DNA of 50,362 nucleotides from JAJXYN01 sp964532735 (GTDB lineage Bacteria > Patescibacteriota > Patescibacteriia > JAGPKW01): positions 1-50,362 of the forward strand of contig CAZHKK010000004.1 in assembly GCA_964532735.1 (NCBI GenBank), read 5' to 3'. The translations under genes were made by a program, and so were the position numbers. The notes under the pieces were generated by a model, which worked only from the letters and a program-made list of their open reading frames with translations, searched no databases and was not told the origin of the DNA. Shown piece after piece: positions 32,848-41,344 of this stretch (position 1 is the first letter of the stretch; each line of letters starts with the position of its first letter).

Positions 32848-33135
32848 ATGAGTAGATCTTTAAAGAAAGGACCTTACATTGATCAAAGAGTCCTTAAAAA
32901 AATAGAAGGAAAAAATCCTGGAGATAAAACGCCTATAAAGACTTGGTCTAGAGCGTGTACAATAACTCCTGAAATGATCGGATTTGTTTTTGCTGTTCAT
33001 AACGGTAAAACTCATGTTAGTGTATTAATACAAGAAAACATGATTGGTCATAAATTAGGAGAATTTGCTCCTACTAAAAAATTCCTTGGGCACGGTGGTA
33101 AAATGGCTAAAGCTCAAGCATCGGCTAAAAAATAA
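32848..33135 (+). CDS. rpsS: Ribosomal protein uS19
   Basis: 30S head protein contacting the A-site tRNA region. The 95-residue protein begins MSRSLKKGPYID and has IKTWSRACTITPEMIG, VHNGKTHVSV and the terminal GEFAPTKKFLGHGG. Standard length; 20 bases before rplV. Confidence 0.98.
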   Translation: MSRSLKKGPYIDQRVLKKIEGKNPGDKTPIKTWSRACTITPEMIGFVFAVHNGKTHVSVLIQENMIGHKLGEFAPTKKFLGHGGKMAKAQASAKK

Positions 33136-33155
33136 GCAAATAAGATAAATAAAGT

Positions 33156-33587
33156 ATGAAAGTAAATGCTATTTTAAGAAAATATCAATCATCACCTAAG
33201 AAGACAAGATTAGTTGCTGATAAAATAAGAGGTATGAAAGCTGAACAAGCTTTGAATACTCTTATGTTTGTTAACAAAAAATCTGCATTACCTTTATTAA
33301 AATTACTTAAATCAGCTATTGCTAATGCTGAAAATAATTTTAAACTAAAGAAAGAAGATTTGGTTTTGTCTGAAATTAGAGTTGATAGTGATGGAATGTT
33401 AAAAAGAATTATGCCAAGAGCTAGAGGTATGGCATTCCCAATATTAAAAAGAATTAGTAGAGTAGAAATTGTTTTAACTGATGGAAATGATGTTAAAATA
33501 GAAAAGGTTGAAAATTCTACAAAAAAAACTACTTCTGAAAAAACAGTAGAAGATAAAAAAACTAATAAAGTAACTAATAATAAATAA
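33156..33587 (+). CDS. rplV: Ribosomal protein uL22
   Basis: 50S protein whose beta hairpin lines the exit tunnel (macrolide-binding region). The 143 residues comprise the normal core (about 1-110, with SPKKTRLVADKIRGMKAEQAL and MPRARGMAFPILKR) plus a Lys/Thr/Asn-rich C-terminal tail of about 30 residues not found in E. coli. The tail is low complexity. Two bases separate its stop from the rpsC start, so the two are probably coupled in translation. Confidence 0.97.
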   Translation: MKVNAILRKYQSSPKKTRLVADKIRGMKAEQALNTLMFVNKKSALPLLKLLKSAIANAENNFKLKKEDLVLSEIRVDSDGMLKRIMPRARGMAFPILKRISRVEIVLTDGNDVKIEKVENSTKKTTSEKTVEDKKTNKVTNNK

Positions 33588-33589
33588 AT

Positions 33590-34378
33590 ATGGGACATAA
33601 AACAACACCTAATTTATTTAGATTAGGAATCATAAAAAATTGGAATTCAAAATGGTTTGCAGATAAAGATAAATACGCTTCTTTTATTGCTCAGGACGTA
33701 TCAGTTAGAGAACTTGTGACAAAAAAACTTAATAAACATTTTATTGATAAAGTTGAAATAGAAAGAGATGGAAAAAAGGTTTCTGTTATTATAAGTACAG
33801 CTAAGCCTGGTATAGTTATTGGTAAAAATGGTATGGGGGTAGATGAAATAAAAACAGGTATTGCTAAAATTTTTAATGACAAAAAGTTAAATATTGAAGT
33901 TGTTATTAAAGAAGTAAAAGGACAAGATTTATCAGCTGCTATACTTGCTGAACAAGCTAGATTGGAAGTTGAAAGAAGAATTCCTTTCAAAAGAGCAATG
34001 AAAAAACTTATTGATAAAGCCAAACAGGCTGGAGCAAAGGGAGTTAAAGTTTCTATGGCTGGAAGATTAAATGGGGTTGAAATTGCTAGACGTGAAACAT
34101 TATCATGGGGAAGTATTCCTCTTCATACAATGAGAGCTGATATTGATTATGTTAACGATAGAGCTGAAACTATATATGGAAGTATTGGTATTAAAGTATG
34201 GGTTTATAAAGGACTTGTTTTTAATAATAAATCTAGTGAAAAAGTAGAAGAAAATAAATCTGAAAAAGTAGAAAAAAAAACTTTTATTCCAAGAAACAAA
34301 ACTTCATTTAATAAAAAACCTGCTACAGCTTCAGTAAAAAAAGTTGTTGCTCCTAAAAAAAAGGTAGAAGAAAAATAA
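33590..34378 (+). CDS. rpsC: Ribosomal protein uS3
   Basis: 30S protein at the mRNA entry tunnel with helicase activity. The 262 residues start MGHKTTPNLFRLGI, carry the KH domain with GIVIGKNGMGVDEIK near 76-90, and the C-terminal S3 domain with GRLNGVEIARRETLSWGSIPLHTMRADIDY. A charged tail of about 45 residues (Lys/Glu-rich, repeats of SEKVE) extends it. Confidence 0.97.
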   Translation: MGHKTTPNLFRLGIIKNWNSKWFADKDKYASFIAQDVSVRELVTKKLNKHFIDKVEIERDGKKVSVIISTAKPGIVIGKNGMGVDEIKTGIAKIFNDKKLNIEVVIKEVKGQDLSAAILAEQARLEVERRIPFKRAMKKLIDKAKQAGAKGVKVSMAGRLNGVEIARRETLSWGSIPLHTMRADIDYVNDRAETIYGSIGIKVWVYKGLVFNNKSSEKVEENKSEKVEKKTFIPRNKTSFNKKPATASVKKVVAPKKKVEEK

Positions 34379-34387
34379 TAGGAAAAA

Positions 34388-34404
34388 CCATTGCTTAGGC
34401 ATGG
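34388..34404 (+). other. Short hairpin between rpsC and rplP
   Basis: CCAT-GC pairs with GC-ATGG around a TTAG loop with one bulged T; no T tract. Confidence 0.4.
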
Positions 34405-34431
34405 AAAACTAAAAAATGTAATTAATAGAGT

Positions 34432-34863
34432 ATGTCATTACTTTCACCAAGAAAAATTAAACACAGAAAGCAACAAAAGGGTAGAAGAAAAGGACTTGGT
34501 ATAGCTACATCAAAAATAGGTGTTAGTTATGGAGGTTTTGGGTTAAGATCTATGAGTAATTGTTGGATAACAGCAAGACAAATAGAATCTGCCAGAGTTG
34601 CTATTTCTAAAGTTATTACAAAAACAAAAGGATCTAGAATTTTTATTAGAGTTTTTCCAGATAAACCTGTTACTAATCATGGTAATGAATCGGTTATGGG
34701 TTCTGGAAAAGGTGCGCTAGATTATTATGTTGCAGTTATTAAACCAGGTATGATGCTTTTTGAAGTTGATGGAGTTCCTGAAGATGTTGCAAAAAGAGCT
34801 TTTTTAAGAGCAAAATACAAATTACCGGTCGAAACTAAATTTGCCAAAAAAGAAATAATGTGA
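34432..34863 (+). CDS. rplP: Ribosomal protein uL16
   Basis: 50S protein near the A site and the elbow of tRNA. The 143 residues begin MSLLSPRKIKHRKQQKGRRKG and contain the conserved SNCWITARQIESARVAI and RVFPDKPVT..MGSGKGA regions. It stops at TGA with TAA as the very next codon, one of two TGA stops in the window. Six bases then lead to the rpmC ATG. Confidence 0.97.
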   Translation: MSLLSPRKIKHRKQQKGRRKGLGIATSKIGVSYGGFGLRSMSNCWITARQIESARVAISKVITKTKGSRIFIRVFPDKPVTNHGNESVMGSGKGALDYYVAVIKPGMMLFEVDGVPEDVAKRAFLRAKYKLPVETKFAKKEIM

Positions 34864-34869
34864 TAAAAT

Positions 34870-35082
34870 ATGAAATCAAAAGAATTTAAAAAAACAATAA
34901 AAGATGCTTCAGTAGAGGATTTAAAGAATAATTTATCTGAATTAAATAAAAATTTAGTTGAGACAAAATTTGCAGTTTCTTTAAATCAAATAAAAAATAA
35001 TTCTGAAATATCAAAAATAAGAAAACAAATTGCTGTTTTAAAAACAGAATTAAATAATAGAAAATTACTAAAAAGTAATTAA
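34870..35082 (+). CDS. rpmC: Ribosomal protein uL29
   Basis: Small 50S protein at the tunnel exit beside L23. The 70 residues form the expected two long helices, with LKNNLSELNKNLVETKFA and the typical IRKQIAVLKTELNNR end. Position between rplP and rpsQ confirms the call. Confidence 0.94.
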   Translation: MKSKEFKKTIKDASVEDLKNNLSELNKNLVETKFAVSLNQIKNNSEISKIRKQIAVLKTELNNRKLLKSN

Positions 35083-35096
35083 TAACTTTTTAAACT

Positions 35097-35360
35097 ATGA
35101 AAACAGTAGAAAAAAAAGAAACAACTAGAGTAGAAAGAAAATTGGAAGGAGTTGTAGTTAGCGACAAAATGGATAAAACTGTTGTCGTTAATGTTACAAG
35201 ACTTAAATTACATCCAAAATACAAAAAAAGATTTAAAGTTTCTACAAAATTTAAGTGTCATGATGAAGAAAACCAATATAAAATTGGTGATATAGTTGTT
35301 ATTAAACAAACAAGACCTCTATCTAAAGATAAAAGATATGTCGTAGTTTCTAAAAAATAG
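35097..35360 (+). CDS. rpsQ: Ribosomal protein uS17
   Basis: Primary 16S rRNA-binding protein of the 30S body, 87 residues. It has EGVVVSDKMDKTVVVNV, HPKYKKRFKVSTKF and IKQTRPLSKDKRYVV. A short charged N-terminal extension precedes the core. Stop is TAG. Confidence 0.96.
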   Translation: MKTVEKKETTRVERKLEGVVVSDKMDKTVVVNVTRLKLHPKYKKRFKVSTKFKCHDEENQYKIGDIVVIKQTRPLSKDKRYVVVSKK

Positions 35361-35401
35361 TTTTTTAGAAACTTGAAGATTAAGTATTAATTTTTATAAA
35401 A

Positions 35402-35773
35402 ATGATTCAACATAGATCATATTTAACCATAGCTGATAACACAGGTGCAAAAAGCGTTATGTGTATTCGTGTTAATGGTGGTTATCAAAAAAGATATGCG
35501 ACAGTTGGCGATATTATAACATGTGTTGTTAAAGATGCTCGTCCAAGATGTCAAGTAAAAAAATCAGATATAGTGTATGCTGTTATTGTTAGAACAAGAA
35601 AAGAAAAAAGAAGAAATGATGGAAGTTATATTAGATTTGGAGATAATGCAGCTGTTATTATAGATAAAAAAAATAGCGAACCAAAAGGATCTCGTGTTTT
35701 TGGGCCGGTTGCAAGAGAAGTTAAAGATAAAGGATTTGTAAAAATAGCCTCACTTGCCTCAGAGGTTATTTAA
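35402..35773 (+). CDS. rplN: Ribosomal protein uL14
   Basis: 50S protein at the subunit interface and binding site of the silencing factor RsfS. The 123 residues match the family length and show the start MIQHRSYLTIADNTGAKSVMCI (split: LTIADNTGAK near 7-16), RTRKEKRRNDGSYIRF and GSRVFGPVAREVK. First gene of the spc block. Confidence 0.98.
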   Translation: MIQHRSYLTIADNTGAKSVMCIRVNGGYQKRYATVGDIITCVVKDARPRCQVKKSDIVYAVIVRTRKEKRRNDGSYIRFGDNAAVIIDKKNSEPKGSRVFGPVAREVKDKGFVKIASLASEVI

Positions 35774-35792
35774 TTAAGTAATAATTATTTTT

Positions 35793-36101
35793 ATGAAAAT
35801 TAAAAAGAACGATTTAGTAAAAATTATATCTGGAAAAGATTTGGGAAAAGAAGGAAAAGTTACTCAAATTTTAATTAGTGAAAATAAAGTTGTAGTTGAT
35901 GGGGTAAATAAGACTATCAAAAATTTAAAGTCTAAAAATTCTCAAGAAAAAGGAAAAAAGATAGAATATTTTGCACCAATACATTATTCTAACGTTCAAT
36001 TTATTTGTCCATCTTGTAAAAAAACCGTAAAGTTGGGATATAAGATTGAAAATAAGTCTAAAGTTAGAGTTTGTAAAAAATGCAACGCAGTAATAAATTA
36101 A
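35793..36101 (+). CDS. rplX: Ribosomal protein uL24, zinc-binding form
   Basis: 50S assembly initiator. The KOW motif (IISGKDLGKEGKVTQI, about 11-26) and the VDGVNKTIKNLK segment are clear. The C-terminal third has Cys72, Cys75, Cys94 and Cys97 in two CxxC pairs, a zinc ribbon seen in some bacterial L24 but not in E. coli. Length 102 is normal. Confidence 0.96.
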   Translation: MKIKKNDLVKIISGKDLGKEGKVTQILISENKVVVDGVNKTIKNLKSKNSQEKGKKIEYFAPIHYSNVQFICPSCKKTVKLGYKIENKSKVRVCKKCNAVIN

Positions 36102-36122
36102 TAACTTTTTTATCAAATATTT

Positions 36123-36683
36123 ATGCAAGGAAATAATGAATTGAAAATTAAATATGATAAGGAAATAATTCCTGCTTTAAAGAAAGATTTCGGTATTAAA
36201 AATATTTTACAATTGCCAAAATTATCAAATATTAGTATAAATGTTGGTGTTGGTAAATTTTCTAAAGAAGAAAATTTCTTGAAGTCAGTTGAAAATGCTT
36301 TAGCATCTATAACTGGTCAAAAACCTGTAAGAAGAAAAGCTAAAAAATCTATTTCTGGCTTTAAAGTTAGAGAAGGTCAAATAGTTGGAATAAGTGTTTC
36401 TCTTAGAGGTGAAAAAATGTATTCTTTTGTGAATAAATTTTTAAATGTGGTTTTACCAAGAATGAAAGATTTTAGAGGTATAAAACCAAAATCTATGGAT
36501 AAAAATGGAAACATTACTATTGGGGTTAAGGAAATAAATGTTTTTCCAGAAGTTGAATCTTTTGATTTAAATCAATTATTTGGATTAGAAGTTACTTTAT
36601 CTGTAAATAAATTTGCTTCAAAAGAAATAAATTTAAAAATGCTTGAATTAATGGGAGTACCATTTATAAAAGAAACTAAATAA
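36123..36683 (+). CDS. rplE: Ribosomal protein uL5
   Basis: Binds 5S rRNA and contacts P-site tRNA. The 186 residues include LSNISINVGVG, the loop TGQKPVRRKAKKSISGFKVREGQ and LPRMKDFRGI, all conserved. Standard length; 14 bases precede rpsN. Confidence 0.97.
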   Translation: MQGNNELKIKYDKEIIPALKKDFGIKNILQLPKLSNISINVGVGKFSKEENFLKSVENALASITGQKPVRRKAKKSISGFKVREGQIVGISVSLRGEKMYSFVNKFLNVVLPRMKDFRGIKPKSMDKNGNITIGVKEINVFPEVESFDLNQLFGLEVTLSVNKFASKEINLKMLELMGVPFIKETK

Positions 36684-36697
36684 TTACCTAAAAGATT

Positions 36698-36892
36698 ATG
36701 GCAACAGAAGCTCAAATAGTAAAATCAACAATATCTCTTACAAAGCCAAAATTTTCTACAAGAGTAGTTAGAAGATGTTTTAAATGTGGAAGAAAACATG
36801 GATATATGAGAGATTTTGGTATGTGTAGAATTTGTTTTAGAGAATTAGCTAGAAAAAATGCCCTTCCTGGTATTAAAAAAGCTAGCTGGTAA
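36698..36892 (+). CDS. rpsN: Ribosomal protein uS14, zinc type
   Basis: 30S head protein. The 64-residue short form keeps the C-type zinc site: Cys27, Cys30, Cys43 and Cys46, with RCFKCGRKHGYMRDFGMCRICFREL split as CFKCGRKHG and GMCRICFREL, and the terminal ALPGIKKASW. This C+ form needs Zn2+, unlike the C- form of E. coli. Confidence 0.98.
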   Translation: MATEAQIVKSTISLTKPKFSTRVVRRCFKCGRKHGYMRDFGMCRICFRELARKNALPGIKKASW

Positions 36893-36896
36893 AGTG

Positions 36897-36918
36897 TTAT
36901 ATTACGAAAGTAATATAA
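36897..36918 (+). other. 8-bp hairpin between rpsN and rpsH
   Basis: TTATATTA pairs with TAATATAA around CGAAAG. No T tract. The remaining 100 bases of this spacer also hold a possible stem TTATAAA/TTTATAA near 36954-36987 but no gene. Confidence 0.5.
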
Positions 36919-37017
36919 TTAAATTCTAATTTAAATAATAAAAATTTATTAAGTTATAAATCTTTTGATGCTTTAGGGGTTTATAATACTGATATAATTA
37001 ATGATAAATATAATTTT

Positions 37018-37413
37018 ATGATGACAGATCCAATTAGTGACATGTTAACAAGAATGAGAAATGCTTTAAAGATAAAGCAAAAGTTTGTTATTATACCTTT
37101 TTCTAATTTTAAATCTGAAATATTAAACGTTATGAAAAAAAACGGATATTTAGATAAAATAGAAGAAAGTGGTGAAATTCCAACAAAATATTTAAAAGTT
37201 ACATTTAAATATAATGAAAATGGTCAACCTGCCATTCATGGTTTAAAGAAAATTAGTAAACCAGGAAGAAAGATGTATATTACATCAAGTAAATTACCAG
37301 TTGTTTTATCTGGTTTAGGAGTATCGATACTTTCTACTTCTTCTGGAGTTATGACAAATTTAGACGCAAAGAAGAAGAATCTTGGTGGTGAGTGTATTTG
37401 TGAAATTTACTAA
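37018..37413 (+). CDS. rpsH: Ribosomal protein uS8
   Basis: 30S protein binding the central domain of 16S rRNA; in E. coli it represses the spc operon. The 131 residues have TDPISDMLTRMRNA, KKISKPGRKMY and the C-terminal STSSGVMTNLDAKKKNLGGE. Two consecutive ATG codons (37018 and 37021) are possible starts; the difference is one residue. Confidence 0.97.
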   Translation: MMTDPISDMLTRMRNALKIKQKFVIIPFSNFKSEILNVMKKNGYLDKIEESGEIPTKYLKVTFKYNENGQPAIHGLKKISKPGRKMYITSSKLPVVLSGLGVSILSTSSGVMTNLDAKKKNLGGECICEIY

Positions 37414-37443
37414 TATTTTTTAATTAAATTTAAGTTTAAAACT

Positions 37444-37998
37444 ATGTCTAGAATAGGAAAAATGGCAATTAATGTTCCAGATAATGTGAATGTTAAAATA
37501 GAAAAAGGTATGATTTCTGTTTCTGGTCCAAAAGGTATTTTGTCGGCTGATTTTTTACCTTTTGTTACCGTTGTTTTTGATGAAACAGCAAAACAAATTT
37601 CTGTGGATGTTGCTAATCCAGAATCTTCAAAAGAAAAACCTTTTTGGGGATTATATAGAGCATTAATATCTAATCTTGTATTGGGTGTTACAGAAGGTTT
37701 TACAAAAAAATTAGAATTAAGTGGAGTTGGTTATTCTGTTACTGCTGCGGGGAATAAATTAAAATTTAATTTAGGTTATTCTCATCCTGTAGAATATAAT
37801 TTGCCGGAAGGTGTTACAGGTATTGTAGAAAAAGGAATAATAACAATTTCTGGAATTGATAAACAAGTTGTTGGTCAAGTTGCTGCTGAAATTAGAGCTT
37901 TGAGAAAAGTAGATCCTTATAAATTAAAAGGGATTAAATACGAAGGAGAAGTAATAATTAAGAAGGCTGGAAAACTTGCTAAAGCTGTTGGTAAATAA
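37444..37998 (+). CDS. rplF: Ribosomal protein uL6
   Basis: 50S protein near the factor-binding site. The 184 residues form the two repeated L6 domains, with MSRIGKMAINVP at the start, LELSGVGYSVTAAG in the middle and IRALRKVDPYKLKGIKYEGE near the end. Normal length and order. Confidence 0.97.
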   Translation: MSRIGKMAINVPDNVNVKIEKGMISVSGPKGILSADFLPFVTVVFDETAKQISVDVANPESSKEKPFWGLYRALISNLVLGVTEGFTKKLELSGVGYSVTAAGNKLKFNLGYSHPVEYNLPEGVTGIVEKGIITISGIDKQVVGQVAAEIRALRKVDPYKLKGIKYEGEVIIKKAGKLAKAVGK

Positions 37999-38040
37999 TA
38001 AATAAGCATATTGTTGGTGGCGGTTGTTCGCCCGCAAACT

Positions 38041-38086
38041 CATTTAGTATTATTAAGTCGCGTTATTGAGCTTATTGGTCTAAATG
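38041..38086 (+). other. Structured spacer between rplF and rplR
   Basis: CATTTAG pairs with CTAAATG across an internal segment containing AAGTCGCG; a small GGCG/CGCC hairpin lies just upstream (about 38018-38033). The 111-base gap has an unusual local GC content for this genome and no ORF. Confidence 0.4.
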
Positions 38087-38109
38087 ATTAATAAAATAAT
38101 AAAATATAT

Positions 38110-38469
38110 ATGGATAAGAATATCGCAAAACAATTAACAAGAGCAAGAAAAAAAAGAAAAATTAGATCAACAATTTCTGGAACTATTGATAAACCAAGAT
38201 GTTCTGTTTTTAAGAGTTTGTCTAATTTAAACATTCAATTAATCGATGATGTTGCTGGAAAAACTTTAGTTTCTTTGAATACATTATCTATGGATTTCAA
38301 AAAAGGAACTAAAAAAATAGAACAAGCTCATGAAGCTGGTATTAAACTTGCAGAATTAGCTTTAGCTAAAGGTATAAAGACTATAGTTTTTGATAGAAAT
38401 GGATATATTTATCATGGTAGAGTTAAGGCTGTAGCTGAAGGTCTTAGAGAAAGTGGAATAAACTTTTAA
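38110..38469 (+). CDS. rplR: Ribosomal protein uL18
   Basis: Binds 5S rRNA with L5. The 119 residues have the basic N-terminus (LTRARKKRKIRSTISGT), PRCSVFKSLSNLNIQLIDD, and the terminal FDRNGYIYHGRVKAVAEGLRE, all typical. Follows rplF and precedes rpsE. Confidence 0.97.
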   Translation: MDKNIAKQLTRARKKRKIRSTISGTIDKPRCSVFKSLSNLNIQLIDDVAGKTLVSLNTLSMDFKKGTKKIEQAHEAGIKLAELALAKGIKTIVFDRNGYIYHGRVKAVAEGLRESGINF

Positions 38470-38522
38470 TTTGTATTAGCATAATATGATAATTATGCTT
38501 GTTAATAAAAAAATATAAAAAT

Positions 38523-39101
38523 ATGGAAAAAGAAAATTTAAAAGATATAAAAGACACAAAAGATATTAAGGAAAAAGACCTTAAAAATTTTACTCGTAAT
38601 GTTAAATTTGAAAAAACAGATAAAGAGTTTGATCAAAAATTAATTGAAGTTACTAGAGTTACTAGAGTTACTGAAGGTGGAAAAAGACTTAGATTTAGAG
38701 CTTGTGTTGTTGCAGGGAATAGAAATGGAAAAGTTGGTGTTGGTATTGCTAAATCTGGTGATGTTTCTATTGCTGTTGATAAGGCTTTTGCTCAAGCAAA
38801 GAAAAATATAATTGATGTTAGTTTTTCTTCTTATACTGTTCCTTGTGAAGTTACAGAAAAATATAAAGCTGCTAAAGTTATGTTAAAACCAGCTACAGAA
38901 GGTACTAATATTGTTGCTGGTGGTGCTACTAGAAGTATCTTGGAGCTTGCTGGTGTTAAAAATGCAGTTGCTAAAACAATTGGAACAACAAAAAATAAAA
39001 TTTCTAATGTTTATGCTACTTTAAATGCTTTAAAAAAATTAAAAGAATTTGAAGAAGTAAAAGCTGCAAAATTTAAGAAAATAGAAAAAGTAAATAAATA
39101 A
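38523..39101 (+). CDS. rpsE: Ribosomal protein uS5
   Basis: 30S protein at the mRNA entry, important for accuracy. I use ATG 38523 (MEKENLKDIKD); an in-frame ATG eight codons upstream lies in a weaker context. The 192 residues carry a charged N-terminal extension, then the core with RVTRVTEGGKRLRFRA, GNRNGKVGVGIAKSGDV and ILELAGVKNAVAKTIGT. The next gene is rplO; rpmD (L30), normally between them, is absent. Confidence 0.97.
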   Translation: MEKENLKDIKDTKDIKEKDLKNFTRNVKFEKTDKEFDQKLIEVTRVTRVTEGGKRLRFRACVVAGNRNGKVGVGIAKSGDVSIAVDKAFAQAKKNIIDVSFSSYTVPCEVTEKYKAAKVMLKPATEGTNIVAGGATRSILELAGVKNAVAKTIGTTKNKISNVYATLNALKKLKEFEEVKAAKFKKIEKVNK

Positions 39102-39102
39102 A

Positions 39103-39126
39103 TCCGGCTAATTATTGAATAGCGGA
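39103..39126 (+). other. Hairpin between rpsE and rplO at the missing rpmD position
   Basis: TCC-GCTA pairs with TAGC-GGA with one bulged G; no T tract. The whole spacer is 47 bases and holds no rpmD remnant. Confidence 0.5.
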
Positions 39127-39148
39127 CTAAGTAATTAATTTTATAAAA

Positions 39149-39610
39149 ATGTCAAAGATATTATCTTTAAACAATTTAACACCAAAAAAAGAAGCTTTAA
39201 CAAGAAATAAGATTAGAGTTGGTAGAGGTGATGCTTCTGGACATGGTTCTTATTCTGGAAAAGGAAGAAAAGGACAAAAGTCAAGAACTGGTAGTAGAAA
39301 GGGTTTAAAGTTGTTTGCATTAAGACAAACAATTATGAGAACTCCTAAATTAAGAGGTTTTAAGTCTTTAACACAAAAACCTGCTGTGTTTAATGTTTCT
39401 GATTTAGCTTTAAAATTTAAAGAGGGTTCAACTATAAATTTAGCTTTATTAAAAGAGTTAAATTTGGTTAGAAACGATATAAAAGCTTTTAAAATTTTAG
39501 GAAATGGTGAAATTTCTATTAAGGTTGTTATAGAGGGTGGTCAAGTGTCTAAAACTGCAAAAGAAAAAATAGAAAAAGCTGGTGGAGAAATAAAAGAAAT
39601 AAAAAAATAA
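39149..39610 (+). CDS. rplO: Ribosomal protein uL15
   Basis: Late 50S assembly protein. The 153 residues have LNNLTPKKEALTRNKIRVGRGDASGHGSYSGKG in two parts (NLTPKKEA and RVGRGDASGHGSYSGKGRKGQ), the Gly/Arg-rich N-terminal extension that reaches into rRNA, and the C-terminal SKTAKEKIEKAGGEIKEI. Normal length. Confidence 0.97.
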   Translation: MSKILSLNNLTPKKEALTRNKIRVGRGDASGHGSYSGKGRKGQKSRTGSRKGLKLFALRQTIMRTPKLRGFKSLTQKPAVFNVSDLALKFKEGSTINLALLKELNLVRNDIKAFKILGNGEISIKVVIEGGQVSKTAKEKIEKAGGEIKEIKK

Positions 39611-39641
39611 ACGTAGGGGTGGTTTTTCTGCCCATACGTTT
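39607..39641 (+). other. Hairpin between rplO and secY
   Basis: TAAACGTA pairs with TACGTTTA and, after one mismatch, GGG with CCC around an 11-base loop. The stem starts at the rplO stop codon. T residues after it are interrupted (TTTT then AAATAAA), so it is at best a weak terminator. Confidence 0.6.
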
Positions 39642-39687
39642 ATTTTAAATAAAAAAGGTTTGGATTTATTGGATTAAAAACAAAAAG

Positions 39688-41004
39688 ATGTTTGATAAAT
39701 TTTTGAAAATTTTAAAAAATAAAGATATAAGAAAGAAATTATTACAGATTTTTTTAATTCTTGTGATATTTAGAATTTTAGCTCATTTACCATTACCTGG
39801 TATTAATTTGAATGCTTTAGATAATCTTTTTCAGTCAAATCAGTTTCTTGGCATTGTAAATTTACTTTCAGGTTCTGGTCTTAAAAATTTTTCTATAGTT
39901 GCTCTTGGTGTTGGACCTTATATTACAGCGTCTATTATTATTCAACTTTTGACGGTTATTGTTCCAAAATTAGAAAGAATTTCTCAAGAAGGTGAATATG
40001 GTCATAAAAAATTAGAATCATACACAAGATGGTTAACTATTCCTTTTGCAATTTTGCAAGGTTATGGAACGGTAGCTATTTTAAGTAATGCAGGAACAAA
40101 TATTCTTACAAACGTAACAAATTCTTATATTGTATTTTTATTAACTGTTTTAACTGCTGGAACAATGTTGCTTATGTGGATGGGTGAAATTATATCAGAG
40201 AAAAAAATAGGCAATGGTATGTCTTGGATTATTTTTGCGGGTATTATATCTTCTGCATTATCAAGTGTTGGGAATATGATTCTTACTTATGATTCATCTC
40301 AGTTTTTAAATATTTTATTATATATAGTTATATTTTTTGCTGTTATTGTTGGAATAGTTTTTATTACAGAGGCTCAAAGAAATATTCCAGTTATATATGC
40401 TAGACAATTTAGGGATGGAAAAAATTTTGGGAATAATATGTCTTATTTACCAATAAGAGTTAATCAAGTTGGGATGATACCTATAATTTTTGCTGCTTCT
40501 ATAGTTACTATACCAACAATTTTATCTCAATATTTGGTAAATATTCATAACAATAATAGAATATTAGATTTATTATACAAAGGGTCACTTTTGTTTAATA
40601 ATAAAATTGTATATTCTGTATTTTATTTTTTAATGGTTATACTTTTTACTTTTTTCTATACTTCATTAGTTTTTAAAGCTGATAAGGTTTCAGAAAATTT
40701 AAATAAACAAGGTGCTTATGTTCCAGGTGTTAGACCAGGAAAAGAAACTGAAAATTATTTAAATTTTGTTAGTGGTAGAATAGTTTTATTGGGAGCTACA
40801 TTTTTGGGTATTGTTGCTATTTTGCCTATGGTTACACAAATTATTTTTGGTGTTCAAAACATGATGATTGGTGGGGCTAGCTTACTTATAGTAGTTGGTG
40901 TTATAATGGAAACATTAAAACAACTTGAAGCCTATTCAGTTCAAAATGATTATGAAGGTAAATATAGTGATTATTCTTTAGTTAAAATGGAAAAAACTAA
41001 TTAG
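39688..41004 (+). CDS. secY: Protein translocase subunit SecY
   Basis: Channel of the Sec translocon in the cytoplasmic membrane. The 438 residues form about ten hydrophobic helices, with LPLPGINLNAL near 33, GLKNFSIVALGVGPYITASIIIQLL (plug and helix 2 region), LPIRVNQVGMIPIIFA, and the cytosolic loop VPGVRPGKETENYL that contacts SecA and ribosomes. It ends the spc block with TAG. adk, map, infA and rpmJ, which often follow, are not here. Confidence 0.97.
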   Translation: MFDKFLKILKNKDIRKKLLQIFLILVIFRILAHLPLPGINLNALDNLFQSNQFLGIVNLLSGSGLKNFSIVALGVGPYITASIIIQLLTVIVPKLERISQEGEYGHKKLESYTRWLTIPFAILQGYGTVAILSNAGTNILTNVTNSYIVFLLTVLTAGTMLLMWMGEIISEKKIGNGMSWIIFAGIISSALSSVGNMILTYDSSQFLNILLYIVIFFAVIVGIVFITEAQRNIPVIYARQFRDGKNFGNNMSYLPIRVNQVGMIPIIFAASIVTIPTILSQYLVNIHNNNRILDLLYKGSLLFNNKIVYSVFYFLMVILFTFFYTSLVFKADKVSENLNKQGAYVPGVRPGKETENYLNFVSGRIVLLGATFLGIVAILPMVTQIIFGVQNMMIGGASLLIVVGVIMETLKQLEAYSVQNDYEGKYSDYSLVKMEKTN

Positions 41005-41030
41005 TTTTTAATAAAAGGTTGAAAATGATG

Positions 41031-41060
41031 TTAGAGATGGGGTAAATACCCTGTCTCTAA
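41031..41060 (+). other. 13-bp hairpin in the secY-rpoBC spacer
   Basis: TTAGAGA and GGG pair with CCC and TCTCTAA (with two G-T pairs) to form a long stem around an AAAT loop. No T tract follows, so read-through into rpoBC is possible. The 340-base spacer otherwise holds only a promoter and leader; I see no ORF in it. Confidence 0.65.
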
Positions 41061-41176
41061 ACGTCTTTAAATTATAAATTTTAAATAACTGGTATTAAAA
41101 ATATAAGGTTATTTATAATATTTAATGTGCATTTCTAAATTATTTGATGTTTAAAAAAATAAATTTCAAAGCTTAT

Positions 41177-41205
41177 TTTAGATAAATAAAGCCAATTCTT
41201 ATAAT
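41177..41205 (+). promoter_or_regulatory. Predicted promoter of rpoBC
   Basis: TTTAGA, 17 bases and a perfect TATAAT; the predicted leader of about 130 bases contains a TTCTAT/ATAGAA stem (about 41262-41290). It suggests rpoBC is transcribed apart from secY. Confidence 0.55.
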
Positions 41206-41344
41206 GATTTGGTGTGTTTTTATTTTTCTGTAATAAGTTTTGAAAGTTAATGGTTCTAATTCTATCAATTGCAAATAGGTCCGTATAGAAATTACAATCT
41301 TTAATTTTGAAAACTTAATTTAATTAATTAAAAGACATAACTTT

